Source: Aliiruegeria sabulilitoris
GTDB lineage: Bacteria; Pseudomonadota; Alphaproteobacteria; Rhodobacterales; Rhodobacteraceae
Assembly (NCBI RefSeq): GCF_001558155.1
Contig: NZ_LOAS01000013.1
Coordinates: 62,001 to 126,000, forward strand
Reading direction: 5' to 3'
Length of the DNA stretch: 64,000 bases
The translations under genes and the position numbers were made by a program. The first letter of the stretch is position 1, and each line of letters starts with the position of its first letter. The notes beneath the pieces were generated by a model, which was given only the letters and a program-made list of their open reading frames with translations, had not been told where the DNA came from and made no database searches. Positions 35,919-45,007 of this stretch are shown here, one piece after another.

Positions 35919-36140
35919 GAGGCAATTTCCGTCGTCAGGGGTACAAATCGCCGCCCTTGTAGCGGGAAGGCGGCGCGCTGTCATGGGGCGATTGGGCGCG
36001 GCGGCAAGAAAATGCTGCGCTGCAGCAGGCGTGTTTAGTGCAGTATTGCTGGAATCTTTCGGACACTATCCAAGCCAAGCCATCATTGACCCATCTGCGG
36101 GAACGGTGCGTTTGACGAAAAAAAGACCGCCCCGATGCAT

Positions 36141-37007
36141 TCAACTACCCGCCTGTTTGGATTTCTTGACATCGTCCACGATTCGGCTGTCAGCGCGTGC
36201 ACACCAGTATTTGCGCAATCGTTGGTAAAGGCCCGTTTGCTCGTCCGCTGGCTGTATGTCCAGTGAAACCGGCTCGGGTCCAGGTTTTCGGATGATGGCG
36301 ACTTCGGTCATGGGGCCGAATACGCCTATCGATGGACGATAAAAACGCCTGATCTCCGTTTCCAAGTTGGTCGCTCGATAGATAAGCAGGGGCAAATCGT
36401 AGCCATATCGCCATGTCACGAGCGAGCCGTTTTCGTCTTGCGGATTGCCGTGATATTCTGGTTCGCCGACGATACTCACCTGTCCGTCCGACTGAAGGAA
36501 CGCCACCTGTTCACTATTCGGCATTTCGTATATCGGTGTCGTGAACAGGCAGACACCGCCCGGACGAAGTGTCCGATAACATTCCGCAATCGTATCGAAG
36601 GGCCGAAACACATGCTCCAGCACATCGATATGCACGACTAGATCGAAAGTCTCGTCTTCGAAAGTCTGTTCCTCGGCGTTTTCGTTCCGCAGATCGCCCA
36701 CCATTTCGCCAAACGGACTGTCTGGGAAGAAGCCTGAGGCAATGTAGTTTTTCGTCTTTTCCTGCAGGAATTTCGAGAACGCCAGTCCCAAAGGGGCAAC
36801 CTCATGCGAGGTCAATTCGGCGATTTCGCTTTCTGAGAAGATTGACCGCAAGGTGTCGACTAGGGCACGTTCGCGGGTTAGGCAAAAATGGCCGGGACAT
36901 TCGGGCAAAGAGACCCCATCGCGCCCCGAGTTGTAGTCATCGGTTGTCAAGAAGCGACACGTCAGCGTGCAGATGGGGCATCGAGCTTCCCGTGAGAATC
37001 CGTTCAC
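36141..37007 (-). CDS. SAM-dependent methyltransferase with N-terminal Cys cluster, low G+C
   Basis: 288 residues. The N-terminus has a zinc-ribbon-like group (CPICTLTC, then CPGHFC). The methyltransferase core shows ETFDLVVHIDVLEHVFRPFD and CYRTLRPGGVCLFTTPIYE, as in type 11/12 methyltransferases acting on sugars or small molecules. Motif I glycine-rich sequence is poor, so SAM binding could be weakened or altered. Base composition is clearly more A/T rich than the flanks, which suggests recent transfer. No neighbouring polysaccharide genes explain its job. Confidence 0.78.
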   Translation of the reverse strand: MNGFSREARCPICTLTCRFLTTDDYNSGRDGVSLPECPGHFCLTRERALVDTLRSIFSESEIAELTSHEVAPLGLAFSKFLQEKTKNYIASGFFPDSPFGEMVGDLRNENAEEQTFEDETFDLVVHIDVLEHVFRPFDTIAECYRTLRPGGVCLFTTPIYEMPNSEQVAFLQSDGQVSIVGEPEYHGNPQDENGSLVTWRYGYDLPLLIYRATNLETEIRRFYRPSIGVFGPMTEVAIIRKPGPEPVSLDIQPADEQTGLYQRLRKYWCARADSRIVDDVKKSKQAGS

Positions 37008-37132
37008 TTTTTCGTCCCTAGATAGTTAAGCACAGGCTTATCAGTTCACAGAAACGTTCTTCAGATTCTGAGCATGTCTGATGCTAGCTAAATGGTTGCG
37101 TCGGTGCCATTGGTAAATGCTCAGGGTCTGAA
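37008..37132. other. A/T-rich interval upstream of the methyltransferase
   Basis: The stretch has lower G+C like the methyltransferase gene and probably contains its promoter. No ORF of useful length or strong signal was found. Confidence 0.35.
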
Positions 37133-37282
37133 ATGAATACTGGAGGCTTCCTCCCTAAAATGGCCCCCTGTCTTGTGCGTCTGCAAAGAATGATTGGTGG
37201 TCGTCCCGTCTCGCTGAATATCACGCTTGCAGGGAGACAGGTGACCCGCCTGCAGCGAACGGACGCGCGTTGGGCGTACTAA
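37133..37282 (+). CDS. Candidate 49-aa orphan protein or part of a small RNA
   Basis: A 49-codon frame starts with MNTGGFLPKMAPCLVRLQRM and is basic (many Arg). A stop at 37282 is followed 8 nt later by a long hairpin. No clear ribosome binding site is seen. It could be a small protein from the same acquired patch or a non-coding transcript ending at the hairpin. Confidence 0.3.
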   Translation: MNTGGFLPKMAPCLVRLQRMIGGRPVSLNITLAGRQVTRLQRTDARWAY

Positions 37283-37290
37283 CCGGTGAG

Positions 37291-37328
37291 ATCAGTCCGC
37301 CCCCGACAGAAATCGGAGGCGGACTGAT
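37291..37328. terminator. Strong bidirectional hairpin between 37133 ORF and 37334 gene
   Basis: ATCAGTCCGCCCCCGA and TCGGAGGCGGACTGAT pair over 16 bp with one mismatch/wobble around a 6-nt loop. The T-run afterwards is modest (TGTTTC on plus). It lies between convergent reading frames and probably ends transcripts from both sides. Confidence 0.6.
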
Positions 37329-37333
37329 TGTTT

Positions 37334-37576
37334 CTAGGTTATCGGCATGGCGCGTAGCCAGCCGATCCAGCGCGGGAACCATACCCGCAGGCGCCATGCG
37401 GGGCGGGGCTTCGGTGGGGCGTCGCGCTCTGCATTGTCCAGCATTGCCGCGATTTCGGCGCGCACGGCCGGGCTCTCGGGCAGGTTGACTGTGGCGTGCA
37501 GCAGGAAGCTGTCCCGCCGGAACCGCTCAGCGTTTATTTCATTCAGGTGATTGATGTCGGTGATGGGCGGTATCAT
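37334..37576 (-). CDS. Conserved-looking small protein of unknown function (80 aa)
   Basis: 80 residues from an ATG after ACGAGG. An N-terminal helix-rich part (ITDINHLNEINAERFRRDSF) is followed by a Pro/Arg-rich piece (PPKPRPAWRLRVWFPRWIG) with amphipathic Trp-rich character. It is not membrane-spanning. I do not recognise the family. It may be co-transcribed with the two small frames upstream on the same strand. Confidence 0.5.
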   Translation of the reverse strand: MIPPITDINHLNEINAERFRRDSFLLHATVNLPESPAVRAEIAAMLDNAERDAPPKPRPAWRLRVWFPRWIGWLRAMPIT

Positions 37577-37676
37577 CGTGAGCCTCGTCGTCGAGAAATT
37601 CCTGTTCAATGGTGGCCTGTCGGCCAGAATGGGACGCCTTGTCCTGGCGTGGGAGAGAAACACTGGTGCAAGTCAT
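37539..37676 (-). CDS. Candidate small ORF (45 aa) overlapping the next gene
   Basis: ATG at 37676 follows GAGGTGTCTTTC. The product (start MTCTSVSLPRQDKASHSGRQ) ends in a His/Asp-rich tail. It overlaps the 80-aa frame by 38 nt in a different phase. It may be a leader peptide; the coding evidence is only the start signal. Confidence 0.25.
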   Translation of the reverse strand: MTCTSVSLPRQDKASHSGRQATIEQEFLDDEAHDDTAHHRHQSPE

Positions 37677-37895
37677 GAAAGACACCTCGCTCGTTGGGTT
37701 TGTGCATGGATGGCCCGCCCCGGGGGAGGGACCGAAAAGAGATGGGGGTCTCCGGGGAGCCGGACTCGATACGGATCAATCTGGGCCGAAGCGGCGGCGG
37801 AACGCTTTCGCGTGTCCGGGGGCGTCAGGGGCGGTTGAAAGATCTGCCGGGAGGACGGCCTGCGCGGGGCGCATGGCCGGAGAGCTGGAGCCTGC

Positions 37896-37925
37896 TCAGC
37901 AGGCGTGGGTAAGGGTGCTCATCAT
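37896..37925 (-). CDS. Nine-codon mini-ORF with very strong ribosome binding site
   Basis: AGGAGG with 7-nt spacing precedes ATGATG; the peptide is MMSTLTHAC and then TGA. Reading on in frame gives another 39 sense codons to a second stop at 37776. The rest of 37677-38041 has no other gene that I support. Options are a leader peptide, a gene broken by a nonsense change, or a sequencing error. Confidence 0.3.
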   Translation of the reverse strand: MMSTLTHAC

Positions 37926-38041
37926 TAATAGTCCTCCTGTCGCAACTAGCGCAGTGGGGACCGCCTAGCACGCATGGCTGCGGCCATACACAGGCGGCGC
38001 GAACGAAATTCGATTTCGTGGCTTTTTTGCAAAGGAAGCTG

Positions 38042-38070
38042 TTGACTCGATTGGTGCGCTTGCCTACATC
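38042..38070 (+). promoter_or_regulatory. groESL sigma70-type promoter
   Basis: TTGACT (38042-38047) and TACATC (38065-38070) are spaced by exactly 17 nt, directly before the CIRCE element. A GACTC (GANTC) methylation site overlaps the -35 box (38044-38048). Confidence 0.75.
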
Positions 38071-38077
38071 CCTCGCG

Positions 38078-38104
38078 TTAGCACTCACGGTTGGTGAGTG
38101 ACAA
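38078..38104 (+). promoter_or_regulatory. CIRCE element (HrcA operator)
   Basis: TTAGCACTC-N9-GAGTGACAA. The left arm is perfect; the right differs from GAGTGCTAA at two positions. HrcA bound here represses groESL until heat or misfolding stress. The hrcA gene is not in the window. Confidence 0.9.
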
Positions 38105-38139
38105 AAATCGAAACACCTAGAACGTAGGAGCGTTCCGAC

Positions 38140-38427
38140 ATGGCATTTACTCCGCTGCATGACCGGGTTCTGGTCGAGCGTGTCGAAAGCGACGAAAAAA
38201 CCGCTGGCGGCCTGATCATCCCCGACTCTGCCAAGGAAAAGCCGGCCGAGGGCATGATTATTGCCTGCGGCGAAGGTGCCCGCAAGGACAGCGGCGAGCT
38301 GATCCCGATGGGTGTCAAGGAAGGTGACAAGGTTCTGTTCGGCAAGTGGTCCGGCACGGAAGTCACCGTCGACGGCAAAGAACTGCTGATCATGAAGGAA
38401 AGCGACATCCTGGGGATCATTTCCTGA
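38140..38427 (+). CDS. groES: Co-chaperonin GroES
   Basis: 95 residues that cap the GroEL ring. Canonical segments are [20 protein letters not shown], the mobile loop [16 protein letters not shown], and [24 protein letters not shown] precedes the ATG. It is followed by groEL after 57 nt and controlled by the upstream CIRCE element. Confidence 0.98.
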   Translation: MAFTPLHDRVLVERVESDEKTAGGLIIPDSAKEKPAEGMIIACGEGARKDSGELIPMGVKEGDKVLFGKWSGTEVTVDGKELLIMKESDILGIIS

Positions 38428-38478
38428 TCTCTGGCGTTGCGCCACACCCTTCCACGAAATTCAAGTATTCAGGAGTAG

Positions 38479-40131
<1,653 letters not shown>

Positions 40132-40159
40132 TCACGCCGTCTGCACGTCAGACATTGGG

Positions 40160-40192
40160 AAGGGGTCGCGTTTCGCGGCCCCTTTTCCTTTT
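40160..40192 (+). terminator. Intrinsic terminator after groEL
   Basis: AAGGGGTCGCG and CGCGGCCCCTT form an 11-bp stem with one G-U-like mismatch and a TTT loop, followed by TTCCTTTT. It lies 29 nt after the groEL stop. Confidence 0.8.
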
Positions 40193-40262
40193 GGTGTCCG
40201 GTAGCCGTTCTTGAGCCTTCTTTAAGGAGACGCGGGGTAGTGTCCATTCGGAGGTATGGTCG

Positions 40263-41165
40263 ATGCGGTTCTACGACGCTCTGGACAGGATTTTCCCGTG
40301 CTCTTACGCGGCCAAGTTTGGCTTTGTCCTTGTGCTTGCCCTTGCCTGTCCGCTCCTGACCGCCTGGTTGATACCTGTGAACAGTGCCGGGGGCGCCCTT
40401 GTGCAAATCTTCGCTGCCATCGTCGGAGGAATAGTCGCCTTCCGGGCCATTCTCGGGCTTCTGTCTCCGCTGTCGCGGGTTGCAGCCGCGCTTCAGCGGA
40501 TCGAGGCCGGTCATCGGGCGCGGCTTCTGCCGGTTGGCCATCGGGACGAGTTGGGTCTCCTGATGGAATGCACGAACCGCCTTGCAACGGGTCTGGACAC
40601 CCATCTGGACCTGGGATCTGAAAAAGCCGACAGGGATTCGATCACGGGGATTCTCAATCGTCGCGGTGTCGAGCGCTTGATCCCGTCGCTGCAATTCGGT
40701 GCGATCATCTTGATCGATCTCGATCACTTCGAGCAGGTCAACGACAGGCATGGTCGCCATGTCGGGAACAGGCTTCTGATCGAGGTGGCGGATCTGCTGG
40801 GAGACACGGTTCGACAGCGGGACGTGCTGGCCAGATTCGGTGAAGCGGAATTCCTCGTCTGTCTTACAGAGGTCGGGATGGAGCAGGCGCGGCAGACGGC
40901 GGACCGAATTCACAGGTTGATCGAAGACAGGATCCGCGTCGATGGGCAGGTTGTGACGGCCTCGATCGGTGTTGCCTGCAGGGAGCGTGACCTTGCCGAT
41001 GCGAAGATGTTCGAAGCGGCGGATCGGGCCATGCAGGCCGCCAGGGAAAGCGGGCGCAACAATATCGTTTGCGCGGAGCGTCTCTCTTCGCCGTCGGAGC
41101 TGATGGAGGACAGGCCACGCGTGGAAGGTCTGGTCAGGGGGCAGGGAGCGCAACGAGTGGCATGA
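40263..41165 (+). CDS. Membrane GGDEF-domain protein with degenerate active site
   Basis: 300 residues with two membrane helices (about 18-38 and 44-62), a HAMP-like linker (about 68-105, PLSRVAAALQRIEAGHRARL) and a GGDEF domain (about 122-285). The substrate part is kept (DSITGILNRRG, IDLDHFEQVNDRHGRHVGN) but the catalytic loop is RFGEAEFLV in place of the RxGGDEF pattern, so cyclic-di-GMP synthesis is doubtful. The inhibitory RxxD site is not apparent. The gene follows groEL after its terminator and starts after CGGAGG. Confidence 0.88.
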   Translation: MRFYDALDRIFPCSYAAKFGFVLVLALACPLLTAWLIPVNSAGGALVQIFAAIVGGIVAFRAILGLLSPLSRVAAALQRIEAGHRARLLPVGHRDELGLLMECTNRLATGLDTHLDLGSEKADRDSITGILNRRGVERLIPSLQFGAIILIDLDHFEQVNDRHGRHVGNRLLIEVADLLGDTVRQRDVLARFGEAEFLVCLTEVGMEQARQTADRIHRLIEDRIRVDGQVVTASIGVACRERDLADAKMFEAADRAMQAARESGRNNIVCAERLSSPSELMEDRPRVEGLVRGQGAQRVA

Positions 41166-41204
41166 GCCGGTCCGAGCCGGGCGGTTTTCACGACCGAGCC
41201 GAGC

Positions 41205-41702
41205 TCACTTGATGAGAAGCTCCAACGGGTCGTAGTGAATCCCATCCCCCCAGGCTGCCTCGGGCAGTCCGTCGGGTTTGAAGCGTAACTGCTCCATATC
41301 CGCGCGGCTTGCCCAGATCCGGTTGGAAACGATGCCTTCTGGATCGCGCCATGTGGAGGAAAGCGTGCCGCTTTCGAGCGTGCAACGGAAGAATATCTCG
41401 ACTTGGTGAAAGCTCGCAGCCGGTGCGTGAAACTCGTTCACGAGGCAGGGCAGGCCAACGGCGATCCGCAGGCCGGTTTCTTCCATCACCTCCCGGCAAA
41501 GGTTGTCCGGCAGGGATTGCCCGGGCTGAACCCCGCCGCCGGGCGCGCACCACAGATCGGATTGCGCCCCCGGCCAGGCATTGACCAACAACAGGCGCTC
41601 CTCGGAGAGGATCAGGGCCCTTACGGCTAGGCGAGGCGTCTTGTCATCAAGAAGGGTGTCTGTCGGCGTCACCGCCTCGGAGGAAGGTGGGCGCTCTGTC
41701 AA
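41205..41702 (-). CDS. Nudix hydrolase
   Basis: 165 residues. The Nudix box is GGGVQPGQSLPDNLCREVME followed by ETGL, with the REVMEE metal-binding core intact but Gln in place of the first Glu. WPGAQSDLWCAPGGG precedes it. Substrate (a nucleoside diphosphate derivative) is not evident. The TTG start overlaps the upstream stop (TTGA) behind GAGGACAC; a GTG at 41672 is an alternative. Confidence 0.82.
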   Translation of the reverse strand: MTERPPSSEAVTPTDTLLDDKTPRLAVRALILSEERLLLVNAWPGAQSDLWCAPGGGVQPGQSLPDNLCREVMEETGLRIAVGLPCLVNEFHAPAASFHQVEIFFRCTLESGTLSSTWRDPEGIVSNRIWASRADMEQLRFKPDGLPEAAWGDGIHYDPLELLIK

Positions 41703-41938
41703 GTGTCCTCGCTGCGCAGCCGGTAGATGCCCTCGGGCAGGTTGAGAGCGGCAGTCAGGTCGCGCAACTGTCCGGGCGAAAGCGTGATCTTCTGGACTGT
41801 GTCCGTCCGCGGATCGAGTTGCTCGATGGTCACGCATTCCTCGAATGCGTGGATCACGACATCTTCGTTGATCGGCATTGGGCCCTCGTCCACGAGGGTA
41901 ATCACGGTGGCGTCGAATTCATGCTCAATGGTAAACAT
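41699..41938 (-). CDS. Small protein of unknown function (79 aa)
   Basis: 79 residues from MFTIEHEFDATVITLVDEG, acidic and beta-rich, with PMPINEDVVIHAFEECVTIEQ and KITLSPGQLRDLTAALNLP near the end. It has no membrane helix. It looks like a conserved Rhodobacteraceae hypothetical. It overlaps the downstream Nudix start (TTGA), so the two are coupled. Confidence 0.7.
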   Translation of the reverse strand: MFTIEHEFDATVITLVDEGPMPINEDVVIHAFEECVTIEQLDPRTDTVQKITLSPGQLRDLTAALNLPEGIYRLRSEDT

Positions 41939-42205
41939 GGATCGCAGGGTAGCGGCTGCCCGGCATTCCGCCAGCGTGAAGCGAAGGTCGTCGCGCGGCC
42001 TCTGGTCGCGGTGGGCTGTCTGCTTGCGGACAAGTCCAGTGGTGCCGCCCGGATGGTGGTTGGTTGTTCAGGAAATACCGTTCATCTGCGTTTGCCCGTG
42101 AAATGGGCGTGTTGGACCCGGGTGCCTGTTTGGGTGGCGGTAAAGCTGAAATCTCGTCCAATTTCCGGGCGATTTTCGGAATGGCAGCTATGCGCGGGGC
42201 GCTGA
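41939..42205. other. Intergenic stretch upstream of the DUF6455 operon
   Basis: No protein-like frame is found on either strand. It separates divergent promoters, one for the small minus-strand operon and one for DUF6455. The FNR-type site begins at 42206. Confidence 0.4.
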
Positions 42206-42219
42206 TTGACCTGAGTCAA
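42206..42219. promoter_or_regulatory. FNR/FnrL-type box
   Basis: TTGAC-CTGA-GTCAA is a perfect dyad that differs from the FNR consensus TTGAT-N4-ATCAA only at the inner base of each half. It lies 63 nt before the DUF6455 start, a normal place for an FNR/CRP-family activator or repressor. Confidence 0.65.
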
Positions 42220-42281
42220 GGCGCGTTAGCGTGCAAAATGCGACGGGAGACGCGGAAAAATCGAAGACAGGAATTGCGCAA

Positions 42282-42572
42282 ATGAAACCACTCGGCCCGG
42301 AGAAAGACCATTACTGGCTGGCGCTCAGCATGGCCAAGGCGGCAGGTGTGGATTTGCAGGCTGCCATCGACAGCGGACGTTTCAGCCAGGATAAATGGGC
42401 TGCAACCGTTCAGCGTTGCCGCGGCTGCGACTGGGGCGGCGATTGCCCGCACTGGCTGCGCGAGCATCCCGAGACCGATCACGTCCCCGAAACCTGCGTG
42501 AACCACAAGCTGTTCTCGACACTGAAGGCGGAACAGGACGCAAAGCGCGCAGACGGACCGAGCGAAACCTGA
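42282..42572 (+). CDS. DUF6455-like cysteine-rich small protein (first of tandem pair)
   Basis: 96 residues. The key pattern is CRGCDWGGDCPHWLREHPE near 48-66, with a further Cys in HVPETCVNHKLF. Helical flanks carry DHYWLALSMAKAAGVDL. The Cys set could bind a metal or iron-sulfur cluster. The ATG follows CAGGAA. An FNR box lies upstream and a paralogous gene follows after 14 nt. Confidence 0.75.
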   Translation: MKPLGPEKDHYWLALSMAKAAGVDLQAAIDSGRFSQDKWAATVQRCRGCDWGGDCPHWLREHPETDHVPETCVNHKLFSTLKAEQDAKRADGPSET

Positions 42573-42586
42573 CAAGCGAGAGCGAA

Positions 42587-42850
42587 ATGTGTTATCCAGG
42601 CGACACCGATTTCCATTTCTGGCTGACCCGAAGCGTGGGGCGCAGCATTGGCCTGAATTTCCGCCAGGCACTCGATGATGGCCGCCTGAGCGCGGATGGC
42701 TATCTGAGCCTGGTTCAAGCCTGCCAGGTCTGTGAGCATGTTACCTCCTGCCAACATTGGCTTGGCGGACAGAAGGGCCTGCCTCGGCAGAAGCGTGCGC
42801 CGGAATTCTGCCGGATCGGCGAAAAACTGGATGCGCTGAAGCCGCACTGA
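42587..42850 (+). CDS. DUF6455-like cysteine-rich small protein (second of tandem pair)
   Basis: 87 residues with the same layout as its neighbour: FHFWLTRSVGRSIGLNF at the start, then CQVCEHVTSCQHWLGG, and a last Cys in APEFCRIGEKL. Identity with the first copy is low but Cys spacing and the C-x2-C-x6-C-x-H-W order agree, so the two arose by duplication. It starts after GCGAGAG. Confidence 0.72.
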   Translation: MCYPGDTDFHFWLTRSVGRSIGLNFRQALDDGRLSADGYLSLVQACQVCEHVTSCQHWLGGQKGLPRQKRAPEFCRIGEKLDALKPH

Positions 42851-42906
42851 TCTGGCCACTTCCGCAACGACGTGATCTGATCGGGGCGGAAAAGGCGTAG
42901 GAACTC

Positions 42907-43257
42907 ATGGACATCTTCGACGGCATCCTGAGCGACCGCGGATCGAAATACGCGGTCTCCGGCGCGACCGCTGAGAGCCGCGAAGAGGCAACTGCTGTCG
43001 TCAAGCAACTTTGCCGAAAGAAGAAGTTCGCCAAGGCCACCCATAACAGCTGGGCGGTCCTGCTCCCGGACGGGCCATTGAAGAACGACGACGGCGAGAG
43101 CGGGGCAGGGATGGTCATCCTGCGAATGCTGGAGCGCGAGGGGCTGGAAAACCACGTCGTGATCGTGACGCGCTGGTATGGCGGCGTGAAGCTTGGCGGC
43201 GACCGTTTTCGTCGGGTGCAGGATGCCGTGCGCTATTACTTCGACAATCGAAGCTGA
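42907..43257 (+). CDS. IMPACT/YigZ-family protein (UPF0029)
   Basis: 116 residues carrying the IMPACT N-terminal domain. The conserved segments are SKYAVSGATAESREEA, CRKKKFAKATHNSWAVLLPDG, DDGESGAGMVILRML and VTRWYGGVKLGGDRF. Such proteins are linked to translation control or ribosome-associated roles. It is shorter than E. coli YigZ (about 205 residues), lacking the C-terminal half. It is in line with the DUF6455 pair (56-nt gap). Confidence 0.87.
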   Translation: MDIFDGILSDRGSKYAVSGATAESREEATAVVKQLCRKKKFAKATHNSWAVLLPDGPLKNDDGESGAGMVILRMLEREGLENHVVIVTRWYGGVKLGGDRFRRVQDAVRYYFDNRS

Positions 43258-43304
43258 CGGGCTGGCGATGTGCTAGACTGTTTTCGTTGCAACGGAGAAA
43301 TGTC

Positions 43305-43589
43305 ATGCGCACGGCTTTCATCATCCTCCCCCTTGGCCTGTCGCTTCTGGCCTGCACCGAACCGCCGGCGGGCCAGAGCCTGCCCCTTATGGGCGGATAT
43401 CGTGACCCGGCCGATCAATGTGTCCGCGTCGGGGAGAACGCCTTTACCAACCAGTTCCTGGATCACACGGCCGACCTCGTTGGCTGCCCGGTGGGCTACG
43501 AAGGCACCGGCGTCTTCGTGACCGAAACGGGTGGCGTACTGGTCGCGCAGGCCGATGGCTATGAGCTCTACTCGGTGCCGAGAAATTAG
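43305..43589 (+). CDS. Small lipoprotein
   Basis: 94 residues. The signal peptide [21 protein letters not shown] has a lipobox LLAC with Cys at residue 17. The mature part is short ([37 protein letters not shown]) with a possible disulfide pair. Function unknown. GGAGAAA precedes the ATG. The 3' end overlaps the convergent rimO gene by 4 nt. Confidence 0.78.
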   Translation: MRTAFIILPLGLSLLACTEPPAGQSLPLMGGYRDPADQCVRVGENAFTNQFLDHTADLVGCPVGYEGTGVFVTETGGVLVAQADGYELYSVPRN

Positions 43590-44965
43590 ACCAGCCGGCC
43601 CCAGAGGTCGTATTCGCTGGCCTCATCCACTTCGACGGTCACGATCTGGCCCGGCTGAAGCGCCTCGAAGCCTTCGTCGATGAAGAGATTGCCGTCGATC
43701 TCCGGTGCATCCGCCTTGGTCCGGCAGGTCGCGGCGTCGTCCTCGACTAGGTCGACGATCACCTCCATGCGCTGGCCGACCTTCGCGGCCAGCTTGGCCT
43801 CGGAAATGGCCTGCGCCTTTTCCATGAAGCGCTCCCAGCGATCCTGTTTGACCTCGGCGGGTACGTGATCGGGCAGGTCGTTCGAGCGCGCGCCGTCCAC
43901 GTTCTCGTATTGAAAGCAGCCGACGCGGTCGAGTTGTGCCTCGTCCATCCAGTCCAGAAGCGTCTGGAACTCCGCTTCCGTTTCGCCGGGATAGCCGACG
44001 ATGAAGGTCGAACGCAGCACGAGGTCGGGGCAGACCGCACGCCAGGCGGCGATCTCGTCCAGTGTTTTCGCTGCCGCCGCGGGCCGGGCCATGCGCTTGA
44101 GCGTATCCGGGTGGGCGTGCTGGTACGGAATGTCGAGATAGGGCAGGACAAGCCCCTCGGCCATGAGCGGGATCAGTTCGCGCACATGCGGGTAGGGATA
44201 GATGTAGTGCAGCCGCACCCAGGCGCCGAACTGCCCCAATTCGCGGGCGAGATCGGTGATGTGGCTGCGCACTTCGCCGCCCTTCCAGGGGTGGCTGTCA
44301 TGCTTGCGGTCCACGCCATAGGCCGAGCTGTCCTGGCTGATGACCAAGAGCTCCTTCACCCCGTTCTCCACCAGTTTCTCCGCTTCGCGCAGCACCGCAT
44401 GGACAGGCCGGCTGGCCAGTTTTCCGCGCATGTCGGGGATGATGCAGAACTTGCACTTGTGGTTACAGCCCTCTGAAATCTTGAGATAACTGTAATGGCG
44501 CGGCGTGAGCCTTACGCCACTGGCCGGCATCAGGTCGATAAAGGGGTGCGGGTCCGGCGGCACGGCGGCATGCACCGCGTCCAACACCTGTTCGTATTGA
44601 TGCGGACCGGTGACGGCCAGAACCTTTGGGTGAACGCCGGTGATGTATTCCGGCTCCGCCCCGAGGCAGCCGGTAACCAGAACCTTGCCATTCTCCGCCA
44701 GCGCCTCGCCGATGGCCTCCAGGCTCTCGGCCTTGGCGGAATCGAGGAAACCGCAGGTATTCACGATCACTGCATCGGCTCCGGCATAGTCGGAGGAAAT
44801 GCCGTAGCCCTCGGCGCGCAACCGCGTCAGGATGCGTTCGCTGTCGACAAGCGCCTTCGGGCAGCCGAGCGAGACCATGCCGATGGTCGGCTGGCCGGGG
44901 CGGCTGGATTCGGAGACTTGCGCGCGGGCAAGATCGGGGCGGAGATCGGGCGGGTTGCTGGACAT
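43586..44965 (-). CDS. rimO: Ribosomal protein S12 methylthiotransferase RimO
   Basis: 459-residue radical-SAM enzyme adding a methylthio group to an Asp of ribosomal protein S12. Three N-terminal Cys ([34 protein letters not shown]) bind one cluster. The radical-SAM motif is [19 protein letters not shown]-terminal TRAM domain ends with [18 protein letters not shown]. Motifs are complete and of normal order. Confidence 0.97.
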   Translation of the reverse strand: MSSNPPDLRPDLARAQVSESSRPGQPTIGMVSLGCPKALVDSERILTRLRAEGYGISSDYAGADAVIVNTCGFLDSAKAESLEAIGEALAENGKVLVTGCLGAEPEYITGVHPKVLAVTGPHQYEQVLDAVHAAVPPDPHPFIDLMPASGVRLTPRHYSYLKISEGCNHKCKFCIIPDMRGKLASRPVHAVLREAEKLVENGVKELLVISQDSSAYGVDRKHDSHPWKGGEVRSHITDLARELGQFGAWVRLHYIYPYPHVRELIPLMAEGLVLPYLDIPYQHAHPDTLKRMARPAAAAKTLDEIAAWRAVCPDLVLRSTFIVGYPGETEAEFQTLLDWMDEAQLDRVGCFQYENVDGARSNDLPDHVPAEVKQDRWERFMEKAQAISEAKLAAKVGQRMEVIVDLVEDDAATCRTKADAPEIDGNLFIDEGFEALQPGQIVTVEVDEASEYDLWGRLV

Positions 44966-45007
44966 GTCGCAGCCTATAGACGAGCGCGCGCGATACGGAA
45001 AGGCCGC

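Noticed and set aside
37776-37925. Selenocysteine decoding at the in-frame TGA
   Set aside because: No SECIS-like hairpin follows closely and the extension does not resemble a known selenoprotein. It is kept only as an anomaly.
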